Shown here in pieces: positions 15,803 to 25,461 of a stretch of DNA of 53,964 bases (positions are counted from its first letter, which is position 1; the number at the start of each line of letters is the position of its first letter). Below the pieces are notes generated by a model. That model was not told where the DNA came from. It searched no databases and saw only the letters and a program-made list of their open reading frames with translations. Position numbers and translations under genes: made by a program. Origin of the DNA: an archaeon (GTDB lineage Archaea; Nanobdellota; Nanobdellia; Woesearchaeales; GW2011-AR15); the NCBI GenBank assembly GCA_018671515.1, contig JABHHN010000035.1, positions 1 to 53,964 of the forward strand, given 5' to 3'.

Positions 15803-16216
15803 TTGATGAAAAAAAGGGGGCAGATTAGTGTTGAATTTATTGTAATTTATGGTTTTGTACTTCTAATGATGATTCCTTTAACTATTATTTTTTATACACA
15901 ATCAGGAGATACAAAAGATGTTCTTTATAATAATCAATTACATAACATTGGTACAAGAGTCATAGATAAAGCTGAATCTATATATTATTATGGGCAACCA
16001 AGTAAAACTACTATAAAAGCTTACTTTCCTGAAAATATTGAAAATATCACAATTAAAAATAGAGAATTCATTTTCAAATTTAGAAATAGTAAAAATACTT
16101 TAAATGAAATAATTTTAACTTCATTAGTGAATATTTCAGGAAGTGTTTCAAATAACCAAGGAATACATTACATTATAATAGAATCACAAGGTGACTATGT
16201 AAAAATAAGTGGCTAA
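15803..16216 (+). CDS. Class III signal peptide (pilin/archaellin-like) protein
   Basis: 137 residues. The N-terminus KKRGQISVEFIVIYGFVLLM has the class III signal peptide pattern: basic start, cleavage before QxSxEF, then a long hydrophobic helix. Proteins of this type are processed by a FlaK/PibD-like peptidase and assemble into archaeal type IV pili. The rest is a small beta-rich ectodomain. First gene of a five-gene plus-strand run of similar surface proteins ending at 22567. Either of the two initial Met codons could be the start. Confidence 0.75.
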   Translation: MMKKRGQISVEFIVIYGFVLLMMIPLTIIFYTQSGDTKDVLYNNQLHNIGTRVIDKAESIYYYGQPSKTTIKAYFPENIENITIKNREFIFKFRNSKNTLNEIILTSLVNISGSVSNNQGIHYIIIESQGDYVKISG

Positions 16217-16217
16217 A

Positions 16218-16634
16218 ATGCTAATAAAAAATAAACATATTTTTCATAATGGAAAAAAATCTCAGATGACTTTTGAATTTTTGACAATGATAGGTATGGG
16301 AATGATAGTTATATATGGTTTCATATTTGTATTTAGTGAAATTAGGAATGATGCTTTAATTGATAAAAAAAATAATGCATTTTTAGATTTTGGAAAAAGT
16401 CTCCAAATTGAATTAACAAGTGCTAGTCAAATGAATAAAGGTTATAGTAGGTCAATAATCATACCTGAAAAAATTTCTTTTTCCGACTATGAAATTAATT
16501 TGACATCAAACACCATGATTATAGATTATGAGAGTGGAAATTCAATTTTTACCATACCTGATTCATCAGGTCAATTCATTAAAGGAACAAACATAATTAG
16601 TAACGTTAATGGATCAATTTGTATAAACTGTTAA
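16218..16634 (+). CDS. Pilin-like surface protein
   Basis: 138 residues from the ATG at 16218, one base after the stop of the preceding gene; an upstream GTG at 16209 would overlap it. The sequence GKKSQMTFEFLTMIGMGMIV is a variant class III signal (Q-x-T-x-E-F) followed by a hydrophobic helix of about 20 residues. The ectodomain ends with SICINC, which could form a terminal disulphide. It is probably a minor pilin in the same structure as its neighbours. Confidence 0.7.
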   Translation: MLIKNKHIFHNGKKSQMTFEFLTMIGMGMIVIYGFIFVFSEIRNDALIDKKNNAFLDFGKSLQIELTSASQMNKGYSRSIIIPEKISFSDYEINLTSNTMIIDYESGNSIFTIPDSSGQFIKGTNIISNVNGSICINC

Positions 16635-16635
16635 A

Positions 16636-17166
16636 ATGAAAAAAAAAAGTATTATTTGGGTATCTGATTTTATTCTTGGACTTACAATGTTTACTGCTGC
16701 AATAGTTTTATCTACAGTTTATATGAGAAATAATTTTATTTTTGATAAAGTAGGTACTAATGAATTAACATTTTCTGCAAATAGTCTATCTGAAACTCTA
16801 ATGCGAGAAGGAATCCCTAATAATTGGAATAAAACTAGGGTTGTTCAAATTGGAATTTCAAACCCTGATTATTCATTGAATAAAACAAAATTAAAAGCCC
16901 TAAAAAATTTATCCCAAGATAATTATGAAAATTCGAAAAAATTATTAGGGACAAAATATAATTACTTAATATATTTCAAAGATAATAATAATAACTCCTT
17001 AGAAATAGAATCTAATACTTATTTTGGACATCCTGATTATAATGAATTTAATATTAATAGTATTGAAAAAGATATAATTACAATTTCAAGATATCTTATA
17101 TATAAAGTAGAATCAGCAACAGAAATAGATGCTAAAATAATCAAGATGGTTGTGCATATATGGTAA
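16636..17166 (+). CDS. Membrane-anchored pilin-like surface protein
   Basis: 176 residues. MKKKSIIWVSDFILGLTMFT begins a single N-terminal hydrophobic helix (about 5-29) like its neighbours but without the glutamine-type cleavage motif. The ectodomain is hydrophilic and Asn-rich. It starts one base after the previous stop codon and its end overlaps the start of the VWA gene by seven bases, so it belongs to the same transcript. Confidence 0.65.
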   Translation: MKKKSIIWVSDFILGLTMFTAAIVLSTVYMRNNFIFDKVGTNELTFSANSLSETLMREGIPNNWNKTRVVQIGISNPDYSLNKTKLKALKNLSQDNYENSKKLLGTKYNYLIYFKDNNNNSLEIESNTYFGHPDYNEFNINSIEKDIITISRYLIYKVESATEIDAKIIKMVVHIW

Positions 17167-20100
17167 AAAAAAAAGGATTTTATTTTACAATGGATGCTTT
17201 TTTTGCATCTATATTAATAGTATTGGCAATAATTATTTCATCTAAACTAATTATTGAAGATGATGTTTCATCACCAATTAATCATATGTCAAAAGATCTT
17301 ATTAATAGTCTTTCAAATATAAAAATTAGTGAAGTCAATAATTCTTATATCAAATATTTAATCTCAAATAAAACAATACTTCACCCAAATAATACAATTA
17401 TTGAGCAAATAGGAGAATTTTATGTACTTAATCAAAGTGAGCTTGCATATAACTTATCTGATTTATTAATTAGTAAACTTGTTCCAGATAAATTTGGAGT
17501 TGAAATTTTAGTAAATGATGAAGTCTTATTAACAAATTCAACAAATACTGTTAAAAAAGATGACCTTATATCATATAGGAGACTTGTTTCTGGCTTTGAA
17601 AAATTTAAACCTATCAAAGGAGCAACATCAAAAGTATACCTTCAAGGAATAAATGCAAAAACATACTCAATATATTCTTATTTTGGTGGATTTGTAGGTC
17701 AAGGAAATGTTACAACTTCAATTTTTGATTCTCCACCAGGAGATAATATTACTGAAATTTATATGGAATTAGATGCTGGCGATAATTTTGATTTATATGT
17801 AAATGAAATTAAATGCAATACTACATTTTATCCTTCTGCAATAAAATTTAATGCTGATAATTGGAACATTACGAGTTGTAAAACCTCAATAATTGAAGAT
17901 GCTCAAAATAATTTTTCAATAATATTTTTAGGAGATATTGAAAACGCGTTTGTTGGTGGTGGATTCATAAGAATAAAATATGTGACAGATGAATTGCAAA
18001 ATATTAACACCGATGGATTGGATTATGTATACTTACCAAACATTAATGGTCTTGTAAACCTATATTCATCTTTTTATGTTCCTGGAACACTAAATAGTAT
18101 GGAAGTATTTTTACATTATGATGCTGATTTTAATAATGAAACTAATAATACATTATATTTGACAATTGGAAATGAAACAATTTTAAAAAGAACAAATTTA
18201 AGTGGCGAAGAATCATTGACACTTACCGACATAAATTTAACTCAATATCTTAATTATACAAACCTTAGTCTCAATACTATACCTATTAGACTTGGATATG
18301 AAAATGTTACTTTTGGTTTCATATATGAAGGTAATGCTGATGTAATGTTAGTAACTGATGTTTCTGGGAGTATGGATGATCAAATGGGAAGTAGTAGCAC
18401 AGGAACAGCCAGAAATTGTGATGATTCTAATTATGACCTTTCTACTACTGCAAGATTAAGTGTTGCTAAATGCCTTGACAAAGATTTTTCAAAAGATATA
18501 TTGAATATTACTGGAAATCAAATAGGTTTGGTTTCATATTCTACAACTACTGACGACTCTGACACAATTTATCCAACTACAGATATTGATTCAATAAATA
18601 CAATTATTGGAAATGCATCTCCTGAAACAGGATATAGTGGTGGTGGATATACTTGTATTTGTTGTGGAATAAACAGTGCAAGAGATATATTAATTGAAAA
18701 TTTAACAAGAACAGTCTTGATTCCAAGTGGATCTGACTGGAATTATACTGATAATTTTTTATTTAGTCAACCTGCTAATGATTCTGAAGAAGACACATGG
18801 TTTAGTCTAAATTATGATGATGAAAATACTTGGGATTCTGGTGGAACTGCAATTTTAGGTGCAACAAATAGATATATTTACACACCAACAGTTGTTACTG
18901 AATTAGATAGTGATCTAGGTAATGGACAAATATATTACCTTGACTTATGGGAACATATATCTGACACAAGTGGGGCACCTAATGATTTTTCAAGTGGAAC
19001 TTTAAATTATACTGCTAACACATTTGGAATTAGCGCAGGAGATGATGGTTGGGATTGGGATTCAGAAGATAACACAGGTATTTTTGGATATGATGATGAT
19101 ATGGATTATAATGAAGTTGTTTTAGATAATGGTGACTACTGGATAGAAATTGATAATATTCAAGGAGGAAGTAATACTTGTTCAGACTATGATTGTTCTG
19201 GTGCATATGGTATAGAAATAATTGTTACATCAACACATTATAATGCCATACAAAATGGTGGGACTGCGATTATATCTTTTAATTATGAATGGGATGATTC
19301 ATCAGGTAACCCTTTTGGTTCTAGTGATGAAGTTTGGATAAAATCTTATTGGCAAAGCCCAACAACTGGCATTCATTATTTAGGATCAGAGCAATCTTCT
19401 GTTGGAGGAGATACTACTCTTGAAGTAGATTATGGCAGTCAACCAGATAATGATTTTTCAGGAACACATACTCAAGATATAACTTCATGGATTGAAAACG
19501 CTGGATCTTATTATTTAGTTTTAGGTGGGAAAATTTATGCAGGTGATAGTGGTGAGCATGGTGAATTTAGATTTGATGATATTCAAATTGAAGTAACTGA
19601 TCCTGATGATACTGTTTTATATGGAAATTTATGGGAGCATATTTCTGATGTTGGAGGTGCGCCTGCTGATTTTGGAAGTGGCACTTTGAATTATACTGCC
19701 AATACATTTGGGATAAGTGGTTCAAATGATGGATGGGATTGGGACACAGAAGATGGAACAGGACAATTTGGATATGATGATGATATTGATTACAATGAAA
19801 TTGTAAGTGGACAAATTGAATTTGACAACGATGAAAGTGGAGGAGAAAATAATTGTAATAATCATGATTGCTCAGGTGCATATGGTATAGAAATTGAAAT
19901 AACAAATGAAATGTACAATATTATGAGTAATTCTGGTTCTGCATTTTTATCCTTTGATTATGAATGGGATGATGATGCTAATATTTTTGAAAATGCAGAT
20001 CAAATATGGATTAAAGCCAGATGGACAAGTCCTACATCTGGTACAACATATCTTGGATCAAATCTTGATTCAGGTCATGATGGAGAAGATTCTGATAATG

Positions 20101-21611
20101 AAATTGCGACTTCAGAAAATCCAAATAATGATATTTCTGGAACTTATTTAGAAGATATTTCTGGATATATTGAAGGAGCAGGTAATTATTATTTAGAATT
20201 AGGTGGAAAATTAATAGCTTCACAAGATGAAGAATTTGGTGATTGGAGATTTGATAATATTGAATTAAAATTCACAAATAAAACAAATCATTATTTTTTT
20301 AGACATCATTTTACAATAAATGATTTAACATTAGCTAAAAGAGGAGTTTTAAATTTACTCTCAGATGATTATGCTACAATATATCTAAATGGAAATGAAA
20401 TTATCTCAACCAATATAGAAGAAGCAGAATACTGGAATATCCGAGGATTTAATATTGATGAAAATTATTTTAGAACTGGTGATAATGTAATTGCTGTTGA
20501 ACTTATAAATTCTGATGATTCAGCTAAATTTGATTTGGAGTTATCAATTTTAAATGCAACAAAAGAACATGCTATGATGGTAATGAGTGATGGAGAAGCA
20601 AATAGACAATGTGGAGAACAAGGAACTGGAAGTTCAACAAATGATGCAATACAAGCCGCATGTGATGCAAAAGAGGATTATGGAATAACTGTCTATGCTG
20701 TTGGATATAGTGATCAAGCTGATGATTCAACATTACAAAGTATTGCAGAATGTGGTGAAGGGTTATTTACAAGTAGCGATAATACAACTGCACTTCAAGA
20801 ATTTTATTCAGATGTCGCTGCTTCAATTGTGTCTACTGCTAGACATTCCCAAACAATTGAGGTCCAAGGTAATCTTTCAAAAAGCATATTATATGGTGAT
20901 TCTTATATTTTATTAAACTATACACCTGAAAATCAAATTGAAAAATTTGGAAAAATTAGTGTAATAAATGAAGTCACAGGTTTTGATAATTGCTCATTTG
21001 ATGTTACAATTCCAAATGACGTTGAAATAGTTGATGCAAAATTAACATCTTATTCTGCAGAACATTGGACAGATGCTCTTTTAGTCAATAATAATCAAGT
21101 ATATAATCTTTCTAAATTCAATGAAGATTATACACCTTTAGGTGATCCATTTATAATAAATATTCCTGTAAATCAAATAAACAATGGATTAAATTCATTT
21201 TATTTACGTACTGGTGACTCTGCTGATAATTTTACAGGATGTTCTCTAAATAATACATTTATTTATGAAGTTCTACTTACTGCATCAATTGCGTACAGTG
21301 ATGTTTTAGAAGATGCAATAGGTTGTAATTGGTTAATTGAATTTAATAATGGAGGAAATATCACTTTGGCAGTCCCTCCTGAATATTCTGGAATCAATAC
21401 TTGTGAATATACTAATGCATCAATAAGCTACAATGTAGAAGATACATATGATGATGCAATGTATAATTTATTAGATAATTTAGATTTAGATAATGATGGT
21501 CGAATTTATGTTGATCTACATCAAAATGATTTTGTAATTGGAACAATTTCTGTTGGAAAAATCCCTTATCCTTGGGGACCTGCAATTGCAGAGGTAAGAG
21601 TATGGAAATAA
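17160..21611 (+). CDS. Giant surface protein with interrupted VWA domain and nested repeats
   Basis: 1,483 residues. An N-terminal hydrophobic helix (about 10-30, KGFYFTMDAFFASILIV) resembles the pilin-type anchors of its neighbours. A von Willebrand A domain starts near residue 395 with the MIDAS motif DVSGSM (D400) and reaches GGGYTCICC, then is broken. It resumes near 1137 with VMSDGEAN, giving the remaining MIDAS Asp. The gap holds a second split domain: IPSGSDWNYTDN near 520 and YFFRHHFTIND through YLNGNEI near 1050-1085 resemble the two halves of a beta-sandwich common in extracellular proteins. Between those halves lie two tandem copies of a domain of about 220 residues beginning LWEHISD (596 and 824). 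Cysteine pairs and DxD runs suggest disulphides and calcium. Confidence 0.85.
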   Translation: MVKKKGFYFTMDAFFASILIVLAIIISSKLIIEDDVSSPINHMSKDLINSLSNIKISEVNNSYIKYLISNKTILHPNNTIIEQIGEFYVLNQSELAYNLSDLLISKLVPDKFGVEILVNDEVLLTNSTNTVKKDDLISYRRLVSGFEKFKPIKGATSKVYLQGINAKTYSIYSYFGGFVGQGNVTTSIFDSPPGDNITEIYMELDAGDNFDLYVNEIKCNTTFYPSAIKFNADNWNITSCKTSIIEDAQNNFSIIFLGDIENAFVGGGFIRIKYVTDELQNINTDGLDYVYLPNINGLVNLYSSFYVPGTLNSMEVFLHYDADFNNETNNTLYLTIGNETILKRTNLSGEESLTLTDINLTQYLNYTNLSLNTIPIRLGYENVTFGFIYEGNADVMLVTDVSGSMDDQMGSSSTGTARNCDDSNYDLSTTARLSVAKCLDKDFSKDILNITGNQIGLVSYSTTTDDSDTIYPTTDIDSINTIIGNASPETGYSGGGYTCICCGINSARDILIENLTRTVLIPSGSDWNYTDNFLFSQPANDSEEDTWFSLNYDDENTWDSGGTAILGATNRYIYTPTVVTELDSDLGNGQIYYLDLWEHISDTSGAPNDFSSGTLNYTANTFGISAGDDGWDWDSEDNTGIFGYDDDMDYNEVVLDNGDYWIEIDNIQGGSNTCSDYDCSGAYGIEIIVTSTHYNAIQNGGTAIISFNYEWDDSSGNPFGSSDEVWIKSYWQSPTTGIHYLGSEQSSVGGDTTLEVDYGSQPDNDFSGTHTQDITSWIENAGSYYLVLGGKIYAGDSGEHGEFRFDDIQIEVTDPDDTVLYGNLWEHISDVGGAPADFGSGTLNYTANTFGISGSNDGWDWDTEDGTGQFGYDDDIDYNEIVSGQIEFDNDESGGENNCNNHDCSGAYGIEIEITNEMYNIMSNSGSAFLSFDYEWDDDANIFENADQIWIKARWTSPTSGTTYLGSNLDSGHDGEDSDNEIATSENPNNDISGTYLEDISGYIEGAGNYYLELGGKLIASQDEEFGDWRFDNIELKFTNKTNHYFFRHHFTINDLTLAKRGVLNLLSDDYATIYLNGNEIISTNIEEAEYWNIRGFNIDENYFRTGDNVIAVELINSDDSAKFDLELSILNATKEHAMMVMSDGEANRQCGEQGTGSSTNDAIQAACDAKEDYGITVYAVGYSDQADDSTLQSIAECGEGLFTSSDNTTALQEFYSDVAASIVSTARHSQTIEVQGNLSKSILYGDSYILLNYTPENQIEKFGKISVINEVTGFDNCSFDVTIPNDVEIVDAKLTSYSAEHWTDALLVNNNQVYNLSKFNEDYTPLGDPFIINIPVNQINNGLNSFYLRTGDSADNFTGCSLNNTFIYEVLLTASIAYSDVLEDAIGCNWLIEFNNGGNITLAVPPEYSGINTCEYTNASISYNVEDTYDDAMYNLLDNLDLDNDGRIYVDLHQNDFVIGTISVGKIPYPWGPAIAEVRVWK

Positions 21612-22567
21612 AAAATAAAAAAGGTGTATTTTTTACATTTGTTGGATTATTTTTTATTATTGTATTTATAACAATTATTTTTTCAAAAAATCAAAATCAT
21701 TATACTGAAAAAAGTTTGGTTATTTCAACTAGATTAAATACAATAAATAATTTTATAATTGATCTTGAAAAAGATTTAGATAGAGAACTATTCATTGGTG
21801 GATATAGAGCATTATTAAGTCTTAATACGCATGTTAGAAATGAAGAAGGATTTATTGACAATCTTGATGAGGTTTTCACAAATATCTTAATCAATGGAAC
21901 TTATAATGATTCAGAATTTGTCATAATGACACAATCAGGTCAAGGAGCTGATTTTAAATCATGGAATCAAAGAATAAATGAAGAAGCAAATAAACTAAAT
22001 ATAATAACAAATTTTGAAGTAAATGATGTGCAATTATACCATTCTTCTCCTTGGAACGTGGTAATTTCTATAAATTTAAGTTTACTTATTGAAGATAGTA
22101 AACAACTTGCTAAATGGAATTATACAAAAACTTATGAAAAAGAAATAAGTATTTTAGGATTTGAAGACCCATTATATTCTATTTCTACTCTTGATAAAGT
22201 TACAAATTTAATCAATTATTCTGCATCTCCTGATTTTGTAAATGATGCAACTAATGATACGGCTGTTCTTGTAAATCATCTAAATAATTCAATCTATATT
22301 ACATCTACAAATGGACCAAGTTTTTTAATGAGGTTCGTTGGAAATTTATCACCTTCAGAATTTGGTATAGAAAGTTTAGTTGATCTTGTTAAATTAAATC
22401 AGCAAAGTATTGTATTAAGAAATTCAAGTGTTGTAGATTATCTTTATTTTAATGAGAATGTTACATCTGATTGGTGTTCAGTCCAAAATATGCCTGATTG
22501 GTTTAGAATAGATAAATCACATGGTTCAGATTATGAAATTGATATCCTTGAAAAAAAAAGTTGTTAA
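21602..22567 (+). CDS. Membrane-anchored surface protein of the pilin-like cluster
   Basis: 321 residues from the ATG at 21602, which overlaps the last codons of the VWA gene. KNKKGVFFTFVGLFFIIVFI opens a single anchor helix (about 7-27), followed by a long ectodomain with many Asn/Ser glycosylation-type sites and two cysteines near the C-terminus (DWCSVQ and the final KKSC). I do not recognise a domain. It closes the run of pilin-like genes and presumably works with the VWA protein at the cell surface. Confidence 0.65.
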   Translation: MEIKNKKGVFFTFVGLFFIIVFITIIFSKNQNHYTEKSLVISTRLNTINNFIIDLEKDLDRELFIGGYRALLSLNTHVRNEEGFIDNLDEVFTNILINGTYNDSEFVIMTQSGQGADFKSWNQRINEEANKLNIITNFEVNDVQLYHSSPWNVVISINLSLLIEDSKQLAKWNYTKTYEKEISILGFEDPLYSISTLDKVTNLINYSASPDFVNDATNDTAVLVNHLNNSIYITSTNGPSFLMRFVGNLSPSEFGIESLVDLVKLNQQSIVLRNSSVVDYLYFNENVTSDWCSVQNMPDWFRIDKSHGSDYEIDILEKKSC

Positions 22568-22573
22568 ATAAAA

Positions 22574-22918
22574 ATGCTAATAAATAAAACCAACAATAAA
22601 AAAATAGTAAGCAAAATAAAATTTTGTAAATCTATATTATCTAAATCAAAAGGATTGATGTTCTCTAAAAAAATTTTGGATGAAGGACTAGTTTTTATTT
22701 TCAAAGGAAATGTAAAAATAGGTCTCCATATGTTCTTTGTATTTTTTCCTATTGATGTATTATTTTTAGATAAAGATAAAAAAGTTGTTGAAATAAAACA
22801 AAATTTCAACCCTTGGACAACATATCATCCAAAAATAAAAAGTAAATATATAATTGAATTACCAAATAATGCTATAAAAAAATCAAAGACTAAAATTGGA
22901 GATGTTATTGAATTCTAA
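22574..22918 (+). CDS. DUF192 family protein
   Basis: 114 residues. The DUF192 signatures are clear: SKSKGLMFSK near residue 25 and MFFVFFPIDVLFLDKDKKVV followed by NPWTTYHPK. Family members are small beta-barrel proteins, often exported, with no established function. This copy has no signal peptide. It starts six bases after the preceding stop and could be transcribed with the surface cluster or start the next one. Confidence 0.85.
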   Translation: MLINKTNNKKIVSKIKFCKSILSKSKGLMFSKKILDEGLVFIFKGNVKIGLHMFFVFFPIDVLFLDKDKKVVEIKQNFNPWTTYHPKIKSKYIIELPNNAIKKSKTKIGDVIEF

Positions 22919-22970
22919 TTATTCAAAAAAATAGTATATTATATAAATTTAGAAAAACTTTTTCTCAACA

Positions 22971-24380
22971 ATGAAACAAAAAAATAAAGATTATTTATTC
23001 TATTCAACTACAACAAGTTTATGTCCAGAATGTCTAAAAAAAGTTCCAGCTAAAATTATAATTAAAGATAATTCTGTATTTATGAAAAAAAGATGCAAAG
23101 AACATGGTGTGTCTGAAGTATTGATTGAAGATGATGCAAATTATTACCTAAATAAATATAAATATGATAAACCCGGAACAATATGCAAGACTCAAACAAT
23201 GATTGATAGAGGTTGTCCATTTGATTGTGGTCTATGTCCTGATCATGAACAGCATACATGTATTGGATTATTAGAAGTAACAAATAATTGTGATCTTACC
23301 TGTCCTATATGCTACGCAAATTCTGGTGAAGGAGATTTCATGAGTCTTGAAACAATACATAAAATATTAGATAATTATCAGGATTCAGAATATGGTAATG
23401 CTGAAATCTTGCAAATTAGTGGTGGAGAACCAACAACACATCCTCAAATTTTAGAAATAATAAAAATTGCTAAAAATAAAAAAATAAAATATGTAATGTT
23501 AAACACTAATGGTATAAGAATTTCTAAAGATTTAGAATTTGTTAAAAAATTAAGTGAACTTAAAGGTGGTTTTGAAATATATCTGCAATTTGATGGTTTT
23601 GATGAAAAAACATCTATAAAATTAAGAGGAAAAAATATCTTAGACATAAAAAAAAAAGCTATTGAAAATCTAAGTAAATATGGCATCCCAATAACTTTGG
23701 TCTCAACAATAAAAAAAGGATTAAATGATGATGAAATGGGTGAAATAATTGACTTTGGATTAAAAACTAAATATATACGAGGTATAAATTTTCAACCAGT
23801 CACATATTTTGGAAGATACAAAAAAGAAGATAAATATTCAAAAATGACCAATACTGGAATCTATAAAAAAATTGAAAAACAAACAGGAGGAATGATAAAA
23901 TTCGATGATTTTATTCCTCTTCCTTGTACTATTGATAATACAGGAGTTACATTTCTTTATAAAAATAAAGGAGAGTTTATTCCAATCACAAGAAATATGG
24001 ATGTAAAGAAACATCTCAAATTAATAAAAAACACATTTGATTTTGATGCTAAAGAAATGTTAACAGAAGCAGCTAAAGGTCTTTGTGGTGGTAATTCATG
24101 TGGCTGTTTTGATTTTATCAAAGATGTGAAAACAATAATACCATTAAGTTTTATTGCAAAACCTCAAAAAGAAAAAACAAAATTCATTGATGAAAATACT
24201 TTCAGGATAAGTATTGTGTCATTTATTGATGCATATAATTTTGATATAAAATCTGTAAAAAAAGAATGTGTTCATATTCTTACTCCTGATCTTAAAAAAA
24301 TGCCATTTTCAATGTATAATCTATTGTATAGAGATAATAATAATAATAATAATAAAGATGGTATCAATGTACTTAATTGA
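22971..24380 (+). CDS. Radical SAM protein of the tetraether synthase (Tes/MJ0619)-like group
   Basis: 469 residues. Cys18/Cys21 (CPEC) and Cys42 form a possible N-terminal metal site. C72, C82, C86, C89 and C97 in the segment GCPFDCGLCPDHEQHTC match the extra cluster region of the MJ0619-like family. The radical SAM cluster C107-x3-C111-x2-C114 is in NNCDLTCPICYANSG, with ISGGEPTTHP after it. CGGNSCGCFDF near residue 370 gives further ligands. Tes couples the phytanyl chains of archaeal lipids; whether this homologue does is inference. The C-terminus ends in a run of Asn codons from an (AAT)n microsatellite (24336-24355). Next to ICMT-like and Lgt-like genes. Confidence 0.75.
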   Translation: MKQKNKDYLFYSTTTSLCPECLKKVPAKIIIKDNSVFMKKRCKEHGVSEVLIEDDANYYLNKYKYDKPGTICKTQTMIDRGCPFDCGLCPDHEQHTCIGLLEVTNNCDLTCPICYANSGEGDFMSLETIHKILDNYQDSEYGNAEILQISGGEPTTHPQILEIIKIAKNKKIKYVMLNTNGIRISKDLEFVKKLSELKGGFEIYLQFDGFDEKTSIKLRGKNILDIKKKAIENLSKYGIPITLVSTIKKGLNDDEMGEIIDFGLKTKYIRGINFQPVTYFGRYKKEDKYSKMTNTGIYKKIEKQTGGMIKFDDFIPLPCTIDNTGVTFLYKNKGEFIPITRNMDVKKHLKLIKNTFDFDAKEMLTEAAKGLCGGNSCGCFDFIKDVKTIIPLSFIAKPQKEKTKFIDENTFRISIVSFIDAYNFDIKSVKKECVHILTPDLKKMPFSMYNLLYRDNNNNNNKDGINVLN

Positions 24381-25005
24381 ATTGTTTCAAAATAATAATG
24401 GAAATCCTATACTCATTTTAGAGAAAATATCATATTTGATAATTATTTTATCTACATGTGCAATACTAATTTCAATATTGATTAATTTCATAGAATCAAG
24501 TGAAAAAAATATTGTCAAAAAAGAAAAAAAAAGTATTGTTGAAACAGGTACAATGATGTTATTTTTTTTAGTATATTATTCATTTATCAAACTAAGTATT
24601 GGAAAAATAATAATTAACCAAAATTTTCATATAGTCCTTACAATAATTGGATTAATTATAATAATCATTGGAACAATATTAAACATTGTAGGAAGATTTT
24701 ATCTTGGAAAAAATTGGGCTAATCATATAAAAATATATAAGAATCATAAACTAATAAAAAAAGGTCCATATAGTATCGTACGACACCCATTATATGCATC
24801 ACTTATTTGGATATTTTATGCAGGTTCATTTATTTATCTAAATTATTTTTCATTTATTGCAAATACTCTCATTTTCATTCCATTCATGTACTACAGAGCA
24901 AAACAAGAAGAAACATTAATTTTGGAAAACTTTAAAGAATACAAAAAATATCAATCTGATGTAGGAATGTTTTTTCCTAAACTAAGATTTTTTATGAGGA
25001 GATAA
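24358..25005 (+). CDS. Isoprenylcysteine carboxyl methyltransferase-like membrane protein
   Basis: About 215 residues from the ATG at 24358 (or 24367), overlapping the end of the radical SAM gene. There are four or five membrane helices. The C-terminal signature KKGPYSIVRHPLYASLIWIF and the EETLILENFKEYKKYQSDV block are the SAM-binding and catalytic region of the ICMT/phospholipid methyltransferase family. The acceptor is unknown; in this context a lipid or prenylated substrate is plausible. A GAGGAG sequence at its very end probably serves the next gene. Confidence 0.75.
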   Translation: MVSMYLIELFQNNNGNPILILEKISYLIIILSTCAILISILINFIESSEKNIVKKEKKSIVETGTMMLFFLVYYSFIKLSIGKIIINQNFHIVLTIIGLIIIIIGTILNIVGRFYLGKNWANHIKIYKNHKLIKKGPYSIVRHPLYASLIWIFYAGSFIYLNYFSFIANTLIFIPFMYYRAKQEETLILENFKEYKKYQSDVGMFFPKLRFFMRR

Positions 25006-25451
25006 AAATCAATAAATACAAACCTATTAAGATTTCAAAAAATTCTTTTGCATTTTGTAGATATACAACTGCAATATTAGTTTGGTGTGCATTGATATTT
25101 AAAATAAAATCTTCGATTTATATCACGTTTGCAATTATGTTATTTTCTGCAATATTTAAAGTGAAAAATTCTCCTTTAGTTCAGTTATATTCACAGAGTA
25201 TTGAAAAAATTTCAAAATTAAAATCTAAGAAAATATTAGTAAATGAAAAAGCAATAAGATTTGCACACATCATTGGGACCATTTTTAGTGGTATATGTAT
25301 TATTGCATTACTTTTCAGAGAAAATATTGGTTGGGGAATCGTATTTATTTTTGCAATCATTAAAACAATAAGTGCAGTTGGTATATGTCCTGCTTCCAAA
25401 TTATATGATTGTATGAATAGTGGAAGTTGTTGTACATTTTTAAAAAAATGA
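25002..25451 (+). CDS. DUF4395 membrane protein, start codon unclear
   Basis: The protein ends ISAVGICPASKLYDCMN then SGSCCTF, the cysteine-rich end typical of DUF4395, and has about four hydrophobic segments. The first conventional start is TTG at 25092, but the frame is open and protein-like back to about 25002 (KINKYKPIKISKNSF, then a first helix with AILVWCALIF). No ATG, GTG or TTG occurs in that stretch. GAGGAG at 24996-25001 would fit initiation at ATA (25002) or ATC (25008). The start given is tentative. Follows the ICMT-like gene directly, overlapping its stop, and precedes the Lgt-like gene by 10 bases. Confidence 0.6.
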   Translation: MKINKYKPIKISKNSFAFCRYTTAILVWCALIFKIKSSIYITFAIMLFSAIFKVKNSPLVQLYSQSIEKISKLKSKKILVNEKAIRFAHIIGTIFSGICIIALLFRENIGWGIVFIFAIIKTISAVGICPASKLYDCMNSGSCCTFLKK

Positions 25452-25461
25452 GAGAACATAT

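Noticed and set aside
19567-19905. His/Gln-rich open frame antisense to the VWA gene
   Set aside because: It is the mirror of Asp/Asn/Gly-rich codons in the real gene; composition is typical of a shadow frame.
24336-24355. (AAT)n run as a possible regulatory element
   Set aside because: It is a short microsatellite inside the radical SAM coding region that encodes consecutive Asn residues.
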